A stretch of 64,000 bases of DNA from Mortierella alpina. Taxonomy: Eukaryota > Mortierellomycota > Mortierellomycetes > Mortierellales > Mortierellaceae. The notes beneath the pieces were generated by a model, which was not told the origin of the DNA, searched no databases, and saw only the letters and a list, made by a program, of their open reading frames with translations. Position numbers and translations under genes: made by a program. The DNA lies in the NCBI GenBank assembly GCA_029449245.1, contig JANATF010000016.1:372001-436000 (forward strand), read 5' to 3'. Shown here in pieces: positions 10,725 to 22,072 of this stretch. Each line of letters starts with the position of its first letter. Within the stretch, counting starts at the first letter, position 1.

Positions 10725-12499
10725 ATCACTTCATCCATTCCCATCAGGATCACCATTGTTGTTGTCGTTGTGGCAGCCTCGTTTTCTTGTCCTACAGAAC
10801 AAACACACTCGCCTCTCCGCTTCTCCCTCTGCAACAATAACACTATCCTGTATACCCGCCTGCTGCACTGCAACCCCACTGTACATATTTTTCCATCCTC
10901 CTTCCCTGTCCTGTTCCCGAGCAGCCAGCACCAGCCCAGCCCCACAAGTCCACCAGGTACTGTACAGGCTTTTTTACGCCCTCCCACAAAGCTTGCATAA
11001 AGCAAGCTCTCTACACCGCAACACTGCCTCTTTCCGTTCCTGCTCCTATCCTGAGCCATACAACCGTCGACAAGTCCCGTACTCCCTCCCTTTCCGCACG
11101 TTTCCCGTCCGCTATTCGGAGCTTATTTGTTTACGTGGGCAGGATGACAAACAACTAGTGTGGAGAGGGAGTGAGAGGAGGAAATCAATAACAACAAAAA
11201 GACGCGAGCAGCCCATAGGAACGGCTGGCTAGGGGCGACACGTCGCGGGAACGTGTTGTGACGAGCGGATTATGCCAGCCGCGCTGCTTCAGGAACAAAA
11301 AAAGAAGCCTATTCGGGCTTGCAGGAACAAACAATGCAAGGACTTTTTCCCCATTCCATCTGGCCCGCAGCTCTTGCCAACCCGACGCAATCAGCAATCA
11401 TCCGGCAGGATGTGATCTCTGCAGGGGCTGTTGTATACATATATGCGTGTATTGCAGACCCACTGACAAAACGAGCTAGAGAGTACCAAGGCCCACATAC
11501 CAAGGCTGCATACATGAGTGATCAGCATTGCCCCAAGAAGTGATTGTGATCTCTCGCAACCCCCTTTTTTTTTTTTTTTTTTTTTTTTGTGGGGGAGGAC
11601 ATAGCAGCATCCAGGAGACAGGCGGTGAAGGGGGTTGTATGCCGTCTGTTGTCTGTCGTCTGTAGCCCTACGGTCGCAGCCCTTGCGCATTGCAGGATTC
11701 CCACCCTCTCTCCACACTCATGCAACCCGCTCGTGCTTTCCCTCCAGCTTACGAGAGTGGGAGAGAGAGAATCGAGAAAGGGAATGTGCAACAGTGCGTT
11801 ACCTGCACACTAGTCAACGACCTTTTCACTCTCTTCTCCTACGGGATCAAGAACCTGGAATCGGTCAAGTGGTTGTTGTGAGCCTGGTGTTGGGCGTGAT
11901 TGAAATCGGCTTTGTGTTTTCCTTCTTTTATGCATCGACCCGAACAAAAGAAGCAGGCCTGTAGTCCTTCGTTCACCCCTCGTCCTCCTTTGTCCTACCA
12001 TTGCTGCTGCACAAACACTCTTCCATCTCGTCCCAGCATCAAGGGTGCACTGGAGCAATTATATTATCCAACCCGTTCCCATACCGCCCATGACGACAGG
12101 CCTGGGATAGGCAGGAGGAGCGAGTAGAACGACGCGCACCCCTGAGTTCTGTCACACTGTCGGATGTCCTTTTTCTTATATATATCCGTCGCATTCCCCC
12201 ACAGCCATCGGGCCTTTGCTCTCACCTCCTCCATATCCGCCCATCCACCCCACCCGCCTATATCTATATATATATGTATTAATATATACCGCTGTAGACT
12301 AATACTGTAATCCCTAATCTCCTCCCTATCCTCTTCACTTCTGCCTCCTCCTTTCACTCTCCACCACCTCGTCCATCGTCCTTTCCTCCTGCGATCTCTG
12401 TCACCAGTCACCTATACATCAAGCACGACACACATCCACGGATACCACAACATATTTGCCTCTTTCTTGTAAATAATATACATAGCGCCGCCTGGTAGA

Positions 12500-15400
12500 A
12501 TGAACACAGCTGTCAAGTAAGTTGTCCAACACGCGGGCGCGTCTTTTATTTTTTGATTCCTTCAATCGCATTCCGTCAGCAGTCTCAATCGCAGTCGCGT
12601 TGCTTCGCCCCTTTCTCACAACAGGGCTTTTAACTCATCTGAAATAGAGTCGCACTTCGTGTCCGACCTCTGACCCTGCAAGAGCAGATTAGCAACTGCT
12701 CAGAGTGCATCTCATACGTTCCAAATGAACCCCAGATTGGTATCGTTGGTTCCGATAAATCCTTCACATTCGACCATGTCTTTGACGAGGAGTCAACACA
12801 ACGCCAAGTGTACGAAGAATGTGCCAAAGAGCTGGTCGAGCGCTTCATTGAAGGGTAAGGAAGTGACAAACATTGTTTTTCAATTAGTTGGTCAAGGTCG
12901 AGAGAGGACTGAGATTCTAACTGACGTTCAAATTGCTCACTCTCTCTCTCGCTCTCTCTCGCTCTCTGAACAGGTTCAACGTGACAATTCTCGCATACGG
13001 GTACGCCAAGGACGCCAATTGTAATTGTCCGCTAAACTCAATGCCGCTCGATACTGTCCTAGTCTACTGACTTTGATATTCTCTTCATCTACTAGTCAAA
13101 CAGGAAGTGGAAAGACATATAGCATGGGCACAGGGCTGCAGTATCAAGGGAATGTAGACTCAGGTACTTTGAAAAAAATTGCAGCGGGGAATGACAGCAA
13201 CTAGTGAGCTCAAGTGTATTGACCTTCTTTTCATTATCGTTCTAGCAATTGTGCCAAGAGCCGCCCATGAGATGTTCACTCTTCTGAATGCACAGATGGA
13301 AAAGGATCCAGCAATGGAGTACCAAGTATTTGTGTCTTTCCTGGAGTTGTACAACGAGGAACTCATCGACCTTTTGCAAACCCAGCCGCGCACACGGAAA
13401 GACAATATTCAAGTACGCGAAGATGGCTTTGGTGGAATCTCATGGCAGGGCGTCAAAGAGCAACCGGTCGGATCTGCACATGAACTTTTGGAGTAAGCAA
13501 GCCATCGTTAAAGACATTTACGAGAATGACCCTTCACTTGAGGACGAAAACCCCCCCCCCCCCCCCGCATATTAACCATACTTGTTCCCCCCCCCTTCAA
13601 TTAGGTGGTTGCAAAAAGGATCATTATGCAGGACGACAGCCGCGACAGACATGAACCAGACATCATCTCGGTCTCATGCCATCTTTTCTGTCATTTTGAA
13701 GCAGCAGAGGTCAGAGGAGCTGGAGCCAGCGGTCGAAATTGACGAGGATGAGGAGGCTGGATCTCCTCAGCCTGCTCCCGTACCAACTGCAAAGACGGGC
13801 GAGAAGACTCTGAAAAAACTCGCATCCAAGTTCCACTTTGTCGACTTGGCGGGATCTGAAAGGGTAAGTTTGCAATGTGTGTTTGAGGGACGTTGTTTGA
13901 TGGCCCTTAGACTAGGGTGTTAACAGTCCTTGCGAACTCGACTATTTAGTTGAAGAGAACCCGTGCCGTCGGAGACCGTGCAAAGGAAGGAATCTCCATC
14001 AATTCTGGACTCCTGGCTCTCGGCAATGTGATTAGCGCACTTGGAGATGAATCAAGAAAGTCGTCCCACGTCCCATACCGTGATTCAAAACTCACACGTC
14101 TTCTTCAGGATTCCCTTGGTGGCAACAGCGCAACACTCATGTTGGCCTGTGTGTCTGGAGCCGATGCCGATGTGAGCGAGACGATCAGCACCCTTGTCTA
14201 TGCTAACAGGGCTAGAAACATTCGCAACAGGGTCGTCATTAACCAAGACTTCAGAGACTCGAACAATGCAGAGGTAGCTCAGCTCAGAGCAGAGATCAAC
14301 CGACTCAAAATGGAAAATAGCTCCTTCAGGGCCATGGGATCGGGACCTGCCACACAAATGGACCAACGCCGTGCAGCGGAGGAAATGAGGTCTTTGAGAG
14401 GCGAGGTGACACGCCTTCGTGAGCGTTTGCGAGAGAGCAGCTCGGAACTCTGTGATGTTCTCGCTGAGCGTGATACTCTTCTTGTGGAGCGCGAGGTCAC
14501 TGGAGAGGCCGGCATTGAAGCACATCCCATCATGATGACCTACCACCACACTGTCATGCAGCTCAAGGATCGCTTGATTGCAGCAGAGGACCAAGCATTG
14601 GAGCTCCAAACTCTTCTCTCGCAGAAACCCAATCCCACATTCGGTCGACGACCACAGCAAGGCTCTAACCGTCAAAAGGCGCCTTCGCCTTTCAAGAGAA
14701 GAGTCGAACCTATGACAGACGATGACCATGACGCCGACGGAGAACACGACGATCATAATTATGGACGAAAGGACTGCTCCCCTGCACGCGGTCGCCAGCC
14801 CAAGCGCAAGAGCCGGCAGTCCTCAAGAGCAGTATCGAGGTTCGACTTTGGAGCAACTGCTGCAGCTCTGGGTGTGGAGCCCGCCAAACTTCCCACTAGC
14901 CCACCTCTCCCTCAAGTTGAGCAGCTTCTTTCCACTAGTGGAGCATTGTCTTGGTTCCAGAGTTTGAAGACCGAGGAGAACGCTCCTCTCTCCGCCCACC
15001 TCGACTACACCTCGACCTCGTCCTCGTCCATGCTGCAGCGTCTTCCCAGCGATTCAGATTCGTCGCACAGTTTCTCGCGCAGGCGCAGAGCTGGCCGGCA
15101 TGGATCGGGAGGCGTGGCCGAGACCCTGGACAAGGCAAAGGAGGACATCCGCCGTGGGCTGTTGCTCCTCAAGGCCGAGAAGAACGGTATGGGTATGGAT
15201 ATGGACCTGCTCAACCTTCTGGACCCCACAACACCCATGCAAGCAAGACCCAGCCCCGCCTCCAGCCGCCGTCGTGGTTCTATGACATCCTCCATTTCTT
15301 CAGGATCCTCTCGATCACGTTTCCAGACCATGCCAGCCATTGAGGACATCCTCGGCGGTGGCAACCCAATGTCGCCTTTGCGATCATCCTACCCGGCTCC

Positions 15401-18400
15401 ATCCTACCCGGTCCCATCCGCTGCCTCGACCACTTCCAGCTCTTGGAAGGAGGCAACGAGCCCTCAGGATCAAAAGGTGTTCTTCGAGGCGGAGCAGAAG
15501 GCTGCTGAGACGCTTGCTAATGCCATGAAGGCCATGCATCGCTTCAGTTTCCCTCTATCTGCTTCCGATACGCAGCAGATCAGTCAGCAACAGCAACAGT
15601 CTCGACTTGCCTTGGCGATTCAACAGCAGAAGGCTGCTGGCATTGCCCTTCCCGAGTCCGATGCTGGCTCGCTTCACGAGTCTGGCTCCGTGGCTGGTAG
15701 GGCGTCCGTGAAATCAATTCCACACAGCTCCTCGCACTCGCAGTTGTCCCGATCTATCTCTGGTTCTAGCAAACCAGCAGACAAGGCCAATTATGATGAT
15801 ATGCTTAGTGAGGTACAGAGTGGTATTGCTATCAAGGAAGAGCTCGTCTTGCAGCTGGAGAAGGCGGAAGCGGACTACGAGCACATGCGATGCCAGTACG
15901 AAGATGAGATCCGCGCCATGGAGGACAGAATTAGGGAAGCCGAGATGGATCGTGAGCGCGATCGTATGCAGGACAATAAGGTAACCACTGCGTTTACAGC
16001 TTTTGATCGCGAGAAGTATTTTTGAAGGGGCATTCTCTAACGCTCATTCTTATACACTGAATAGATTCCTGGCTCTGTCAAGGTCAAATACGAGACCAAG
16101 ATTAAGCAACTCATGTCGGAACTGTCAGACCTGCAGCACAAGTACTCTGAGGTATCCAAGGTTGCCAACGAGAAGCGCAATCTGGCTGAGAATCAGCTTC
16201 GCACTCTGCGTGTTGCGGTGGAGACCCTCAAGGCCGAGAAGCAGCGCATGATCAAGCGCATGAAGGAGGATGCCGAGCGCATTAAGGAGATGAATGCCGC
16301 TAACGACCGCGAGATCCAGGCACTGAGACGATCTGAGAAGGCTGCCTTGGAAGGACGAAAGAAGGCCGAGCGGGAGATTGAGCAGGCCCAGCAACGCGTT
16401 AATGCCATGCTTCATCGAAACACGGACTCTGGTCCGAACCAGCAGGCCAGAGTGATCGGTTTCTTGAAGAAGCCTCAGACCCCCAAGGGCATCACCAAAG
16501 CCCCCAAGAGGACCCCACGCGTTGGGCCAGCAGACCGACACGACTCCAGGACCTCGTCCATCCCAACGCCCAAAGTCAAGGCTCAGGGATCAATTCGCCT
16601 GCAAGTTTCTCAGAAAAAGCAGGTCATCGATCGTGCTATTTATGGCTACATCTCTGGACAGCATGCTATCAATGTTATGGAGGACATGCTGAAGAAGCGC
16701 GAGCGTCTGCGAACCGAAAAGCTGGAACTCGAACAGGAACGGCAAAGAGTTGTTCAGGCTCAGGAGGAGAACGCCATCACCAATGGTGGACTTTTGCTCG
16801 ACTTTGCCAGCGAGCCTCAGTACATGGATGATCGCCTTACGATGATCGATGCCGAGATTGCTTACATTAACGCCAGGATCCGTGCTCTCCAGGCTGAAGC
16901 TGCCGCTCTGGGTTTTGTCACCACTATTGAGAGGAGTGCGCATTTGGATGAAGACGCCAACGAGAATGGCACAACCACAAGCGACGAGGAGGAGTTGATG
17001 ACCAGGCTGATTCGACAGGGCATGGCCGACGATGCAATGGGACTTCCTCCAGGCTCTGGTGCTACTGTGGCCTTTGAATCATCCATCTCTATCTTGCGCT
17101 CTATGGACTTGAACGAGTCGCGAGAGTTCTTAGAGATGCTCTTTGAAGACATGGTCAATGTTCGAACTCACGAGAATGGACTCCAAGTCCAGGTTGCCAG
17201 CCAGGAGAAGGTCATTGAGGAACTCAAGCGGGCTCTTCAAGCTATGCGACAGGCCGCTGTTGGAGCGACTCTTGGTTACGAGAAACGCTGTGATGGATTG
17301 GAACAAAAACTCCGTCAGCTCGGTGGGTCGGCAGAGAACCTCAATGCTGCTTCTGGGCCTGTGGATGGCTCGTCAGAGGAGGATGAGAACGATGCTGAAG
17401 TTGCCAGACTTAGTCGCGCTCGCGCTGCATTCACCGAGGAGGGCCTGACCTCACCTGTACCGGGCAGCGATGGATCCAAAGACCTGCTCTGGACGCCTCT
17501 TCCTGACAGTGCCCGTCCCCGCCCTGGATCGGTCGCGGAAGCAGTGCTGGATGTCAAGGCCAAGCGCACGTCGACCATTTTCGACCAGCTGTATGAAGAC
17601 GCCATGAAGACGTCCGAGGAGGCTTCGCCCAAGGTTGGCGGCAGTGGAGGCGAATTCTCACGCATTCTCATGGCCAACAACGAGCGCCGGGTCTCGTGGG
17701 CTGGCATCCCTGCCATGGCCACTGAGGATCTGGCTGCGCGGGCTACTCAAGATCAGGAGCTGCCTCACCGTCTCTCTCGCTCTATTAGTACCAGCGCCAT
17801 CAGCAACAACCGCGCGGCGGAAACTCGCGTGGACCCCAGGACGAAAAATAACACGTCGATGTACGGACATCGTCGCGGTGGAAGCAGCAGTGGTGGAAGC
17901 AGTGGCGGGCAGGCCATTGGTCTTGCTAGGAGCGCTTCGAGTATGAACCGACTTTCCTCCGCTGGTAATGATAATTACCAGAAAGGTATCTATGCCTCTA
18001 CAGCATCGAGTCGCCAGCATGCAGAGACAATTGCTGCTCGACGCAGCTCGACTCCACTTTCGAGCCCTGCTATCGGACCCAAGTCTACGGCGCGACCACG
18101 ACACAACTCTGGCTACAGCTCTAATGCAGAGGGTCCCTTGCCTTCGCCTACTCAGCACCATCCGCGTCACGGCGGTGCACCATTGACGATCCAGACTGGA
18201 TTCGCCAACGGCCATGTGCCTCAGCACACGCTCCGACATGCCAAGAGCCACCAGCAGGTCTTGAACAGCCAACGTCAGAGTTATGACAGTCGACGCGCCA
18301 GCACACCCAGCCCTGGCTTGGTGGGCAAGCGTCTCTCCCGGTCTGATTCTGATGGTGGCGGACTTGCGGGTCGGGCTCAGAACGGAAGCGGTCGACCTCT

Positions 18401-19160
18401 CAGCCGGATCGGCGCTACTAGTATGATGACGACGACTGCGACAGCAACCAACATGGTCAGTGGTATGGCGTCCCCTGCACTCCCGAACGGCCACAGCGCA
18501 GCGGATGCCAGTTTTGGATACATTCACCCCCATCATCCCCACTACCAGCATCATCACAGCAACAGCGGTGAGCAACACTACCACACCCATCACCACAACA
18601 ACAGCGCCTCACGCAGGATCAGCGGGTCGTGGGACGACAACCAGAATGTGTATGAGCGACTTGCGTCGGTGCACACGCAAGCCAGCCAAGCGCGCCTTCT
18701 CGCAACACGAAACACGTCGCATCCATCTTCCTCGCCGGCCATGGGTCCTGCTGGCGGGAGCATGATGACGAGCACGGGTAATCTGGTCAGTCCTGGGTTT
18801 CAGCAGATCCAACAACAGCAGCAGCAGCAACAGCAACAAATCAAAGGCTATGGTGACCGTCAAAGGCTTCATCGGCCCTCGGTGGATGGTTTAATGGGCT
18901 TTATCCCCACGAACACGCCTATGAATGGTGCCAAAGTGGGAGCAGCGGGTACAGGAGAGGAAAGCGGCCATCATCTTCAGGGTGAGCGTTGGTCGTCTAA
19001 TTCTTCCTCGTCTGTGACCTCGGCTTCGTCGACTGCGTCGACCATGACGGCAGCGACGAACTCCCCGACGGCAATGAATGAGGCGGAGCAACAGAATGAT
19101 AGGATGCGTGAATCGATCCAGCCTTTGATGTCGAAATCTGAGGTTGGCCCTGTATTTTAG
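12500..19160 (+). CDS. Kinesin-4 family motor (KIF4/chromokinesin-like)
   Basis: Plus-end-type microtubule motor with an N-terminal motor domain; the kinesin-4 class acts on chromosomes and spindle or microtubule length. Exons: 12500-12516, 12648-12854, 12974-13000 (27 nt), 13096-13163, 13246-13492, 13605-13863, 13950-15980, 16065-19160. These encode 1983 aa, in frame. Motor motifs: VALRVRPL near the start; P-loop GQTGSGKT (residues 84-91); switch I NQTSSRSH; switch II VDLAGSE (268-274); [20 protein letters not shown] and [10 protein letters not shown], both typical of kinesin-4. An acidic and Pro-rich loop of about 40 residues sits just before switch II. A long coiled coil follows (about 450-520, and again past 930). 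The tail is low-complexity Ser/Gly/His/Gln-rich, with polyHis and a polyQ run near 18805-18840. An intron before exon 6 holds a run of 16 C. The first exon is only 17 coding nt. Family sure; cargo inferred. Confidence 0.93.
13551..13566. repeat. Poly-C tract in kinesin intron
   Basis: Sixteen consecutive C in the intron 13493-13604, with a second C run at about 13587-13595 just before the acceptor TTAG. It replaces the usual T-rich tract and may form an i-motif or G-quadruplex partner; that structural idea is inference. Confidence 0.85.
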
Positions 19161-19503
19161 ATTATACACTTATATATTATATACTGTTATACATACATAC
19201 CCTCCACCTATACACCCACCACCGATACCCCAACACCTCCTCCTCCAGGAGGCTGTTAGAGTTGTAGAGTAGAAATATACGAAGACTGGGACTTTTTCTG
19301 CAAAGGCTATTTGTAAGTGCGATTTCGATCGATAGGAAGGGTTGGCTGTTGTTGTAAACCGAAAAACGCCTTTTCGAAACATCTGCCACGGTTCTGGATA
19401 GCAAGTGTGCGCAATTGAAGGTCGTCCAAGGGAGGCTGTAGACGGGATAGGAAGTACCGAGAAACGTGCGAGACGCGAGAAAGGTATTGCTTTAATGCTT
19501 GAT
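19161..19503. other. Convergent 3' intergenic region
   Basis: Lies between the kinesin stop and the stop of the first F-box gene. AT-rich just past kinesin (TATATATTATATAC), consistent with 3' UTR and polyadenylation signals of two convergent genes. No gene seen. Confidence 0.5.
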
Positions 19504-21285
19504 TTATGAATATGTATATTGCCCAGATGAGGCCTTGGCAACTCGATCGTCGAACCATTTCACCGACAGGATATCAAAGCTAGGCTTGCATATGCCTTTC
19601 CTCAACTTTGGCATGGATCGGACCATCTTCATAGTGTCGATCAGTTTCATGCCTGGAGTTATGAAGTGAGCTTTTAGAATCTCCAATGCAGGATAGAGAA
19701 CTGCTGGCTGATCGCTCGAAAAATCATCCTTATGAAGAGGGTCTAGCAGCGCCGCGGCTGGTAGGTCGTCACACCACAATTCCAAGGACCACAGTTGGGT
19801 GAAGGATTGGAGCCTCTGCCGCGCCGAGTCCGCGAGCTTGCTGTTGCCGTCAAACGAGTCCATATTTATGTTGAGTTTCTGAAGCGTGTCCTGACAAGCC
19901 CAGGGGATAAAAGCTGCAGGCGGAGTAGACATCATTGTCGTTGTTTCTGTGGAACCATCCGTTTTAAGAGGTTTTGCTGAATCCTGCTCAAAGAGATCCC
20001 AAGATATCTCTATCGATGGGACATCGAGCGTTCGCAGATGCTTGGAGGATCGCAGGATGTGCTTCAGACCGCAGGAAGTCAGCAATTCGCACTCGTGCAA
20101 ATGTAGCTCACTTAGTAACGGGCACGACTCTGCCAAGACCTGAAGCTCGTTATCTTTGACGTAGACACAAGTGAGGCGCACAGTGGTGAGATGTTGGAGA
20201 CCCCGAAACATTGTTGACAAGCCGGAAAGGGTGATGCCATTCTGTCCATATTCTGTCAAGTTGGGAGTGAGCGCAGGCAGAGAAGTGACCAGATCTTCAG
20301 CATAACACCAGCGTATATTTGGCCCTATCTTGATCGACTGAACGCGAGGGGATCGTTCCAGGACTTGGATGATTTGTTGGGCGGAGATCCAGCTCTCCTG
20401 AAAATCGAGTGCGCGAAAATGATAGTCGCTCGGGGGCACTGGGGTCGTCGTCAGTGCTGGCTCAGAATCCTCCGCGGGTTCCATAACGTGGACATGGTTC
20501 AGAGATAGCCTGAGAAGATTTGGGAAGTGCTCGACCACATCGCAAAACAGGAACTCTATGGGCTCCTCCCTCACCCACGGTTCCGGCTTTTGAATATTGC
20601 TCGTCTGCAGTCGAAGCTCCGTCACCCCCGAGAACACGGCCGCGACTTGAGGGTCTTTGTGGGTTCGTGTATAAAGAAGTGTCCGGAATTGGGTATCGTA
20701 GGCGTTGTATGTCAAGGTGATGTCGAGCACTTGAATGCCATCTAAGAGTTGAGCACCTTCCAACGTCCTATTGCCGTGGATTCTCTCCAACACAGCTCCC
20801 AAGATCCTGCCTTCGAAGGAGTGGTCTACCACCTTTAGCGACGTCAGATTGGACCCACACTGTGCCAGTAGGGTTCTTGCCAGAACGTGGTCGTCGTTCT
20901 CCAATACAGCATCCATACGTTGAACATCCTCCTCACTACTGTCGTCCTGCATTACAGTCTTCAGGAACTTATGGCCCTCCTCACCTTCGTCGCTGTCGTC
21001 GCTGTCGCCTTCACGACTCTCGTCTCTATTCCAAGAGAACAGCTCCGCGTGCTTGACGAGGTGTCCATTCGACTTTAGTGCCTGGGTCCATGGTAGCCGC
21101 TTGTCGCGGCTGCCCAAGCAGCCTTGGAGCTGGATTTTTTTCCATAGGAAGGGCAGAAAAAGCTGTGAGAATTTCTTGCTGACGAGGCAGAGCTGAGAAA
21201 AATCATGAGGGCCGAGGTGGGATGCAATGAGGCAGCACAGCTCTGGAATCTCGAATGGAGTTGATTGCTCGCCTGTCAGATTCAT
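19504..21285 (-). CDS. F-box/LRR protein, tandem copy 1
   Basis: Single-exon gene encoding 593 aa; predicted substrate receptor of an SCF (Skp1-cullin-F-box) ubiquitin ligase. The N-terminal F-box-like segment (FEIPELCCLIASHLGPHDFS, then LCLVSKKFSQLF) is followed by irregular leucine-rich repeats (for example LTTVRLTCVYVKDNELQVLA, LLSELHLHECELLTSCGLKH). An acidic stretch (SDDSDEGEEG) lies near residue 100. The open frame extends upstream to 21441, but the ATG at 21285 (MNLTGEQ...PFEIPEL) is chosen because the two paralogues downstream begin equivalently (MRLSNG, MSLTNA). First of three head-to-tail paralogues on the minus strand. Target protein unknown. Confidence 0.85.
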   Translation of the reverse strand: MNLTGEQSTPFEIPELCCLIASHLGPHDFSQLCLVSKKFSQLFLPFLWKKIQLQGCLGSRDKRLPWTQALKSNGHLVKHAELFSWNRDESREGDSDDSDEGEEGHKFLKTVMQDDSSEEDVQRMDAVLENDDHVLARTLLAQCGSNLTSLKVVDHSFEGRILGAVLERIHGNRTLEGAQLLDGIQVLDITLTYNAYDTQFRTLLYTRTHKDPQVAAVFSGVTELRLQTSNIQKPEPWVREEPIEFLFCDVVEHFPNLLRLSLNHVHVMEPAEDSEPALTTTPVPPSDYHFRALDFQESWISAQQIIQVLERSPRVQSIKIGPNIRWCYAEDLVTSLPALTPNLTEYGQNGITLSGLSTMFRGLQHLTTVRLTCVYVKDNELQVLAESCPLLSELHLHECELLTSCGLKHILRSSKHLRTLDVPSIEISWDLFEQDSAKPLKTDGSTETTTMMSTPPAAFIPWACQDTLQKLNINMDSFDGNSKLADSARQRLQSFTQLWSLELWCDDLPAAALLDPLHKDDFSSDQPAVLYPALEILKAHFITPGMKLIDTMKMVRSMPKLRKGICKPSFDILSVKWFDDRVAKASSGQYTYS

Positions 21286-22072
21286 CTTGAAGGATGGAGT
21301 GGGATGGGACGGAGGAGTGTGAAAATCACTTGGGGGCCCCGTTCCTGGGAACTCAAACAACAAATCCCGCAGATACTGCTCAGATACTGCTCTGCATGGC
21401 GGCGGCGCAGGTGAGCAATGAAACACAAGTAGCGCACCCATCCCGCAAGGCGCAGAAGAAACGGCTCATTCCGGGGGGGGGGACACACGGCCACCATCCG
21501 CATCTGCACTAACCGCTCCTTGCCCTGCGCGCACAATGAAGGTTACAACCACTGCCTCGTTTGGGTCTGACCCTGAGGCGTGCGTGCATGCCACGGGTAG
21601 CCCGACCGTTATCGACACTGATCACTATGCCTGGCTTCGGTGCTGCTCAAGAGGCCACCAAATTTGCGAACTACGAGTGGCAAACCTTATCCTGGGCTCT
21701 TGCGCCAACTTGGACCATATTGTCTAGGGACAAGGGTGGTACAGTAACAACATATACACCTATACAGTAAAGCAAATGGCGGATGGCAGATGATCTTAAG
21801 ATTGCCTGGGTCGGCAGCACTGAGACCGGTAGTGCCTCGCACCACAACGACAAATCCTAGTTGGTAAGGGTCAAATCCAAATCTCGGAGCGTGTCCTGGC
21901 AAGCCCAAAATATGCATCCAGCTACAGACAATGAAGACGGAGCGGTTGACGGACTGGAGGACGATTTGGAAGAGGTCCAAAGGGCAGAAGACTGTAGCTT
22001 TGCGATGTCTTTTGCAATTTATTATGATGATCGTGATATTTATGTCAATGGTACCTAGATAAAGGTTGCAAG
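21286..22072. other. Intergenic between F-box copies 1 and 2
   Basis: Promoter side of copy 1 and 3' side of copy 2. A G run occurs at about 21474-21481. No gene or RNA recognised. Confidence 0.5.

Larger units (their letters stand above)
6302..12499. other. 6.2-kb gene-poor region upstream of kinesin
   Basis: No complete gene can be supported here. Contents seen: an unrecognised open stretch on the minus strand (about 6859-7161) ending at a stop with apparent coding continuation in another frame; a 75/79-bp tandem duplication (7057-7210); a 10-nt repeat (7820-7859); T homopolymers (8738-8765, 11568-11588); CT-rich leader-like DNA with an 8-nt repeat and a TTCC repeat (10531-10724); and an AT-rich segment near 12265-12290. 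Several possible splice-bounded short exons exist (for example 9359-9410 on plus, 10189-10220 on minus), but none links into a recognisable protein. The right part is presumably kinesin promoter and 5' UTR. NEDD8, further right, shows that tiny-exon genes can be missed, so a small gene here is not excluded. Confidence 0.5.

Noticed and set aside
11568-11588. Poly-T run as retroelement tail
   Set aside because: No adjacent reverse transcriptase, LTR or target-site duplication seen; simple homopolymer.
17658-18596. 312-codon minus-strand open frame in kinesin
   Set aside because: Shadow of the low-complexity kinesin tail; repetitive composition, no family.
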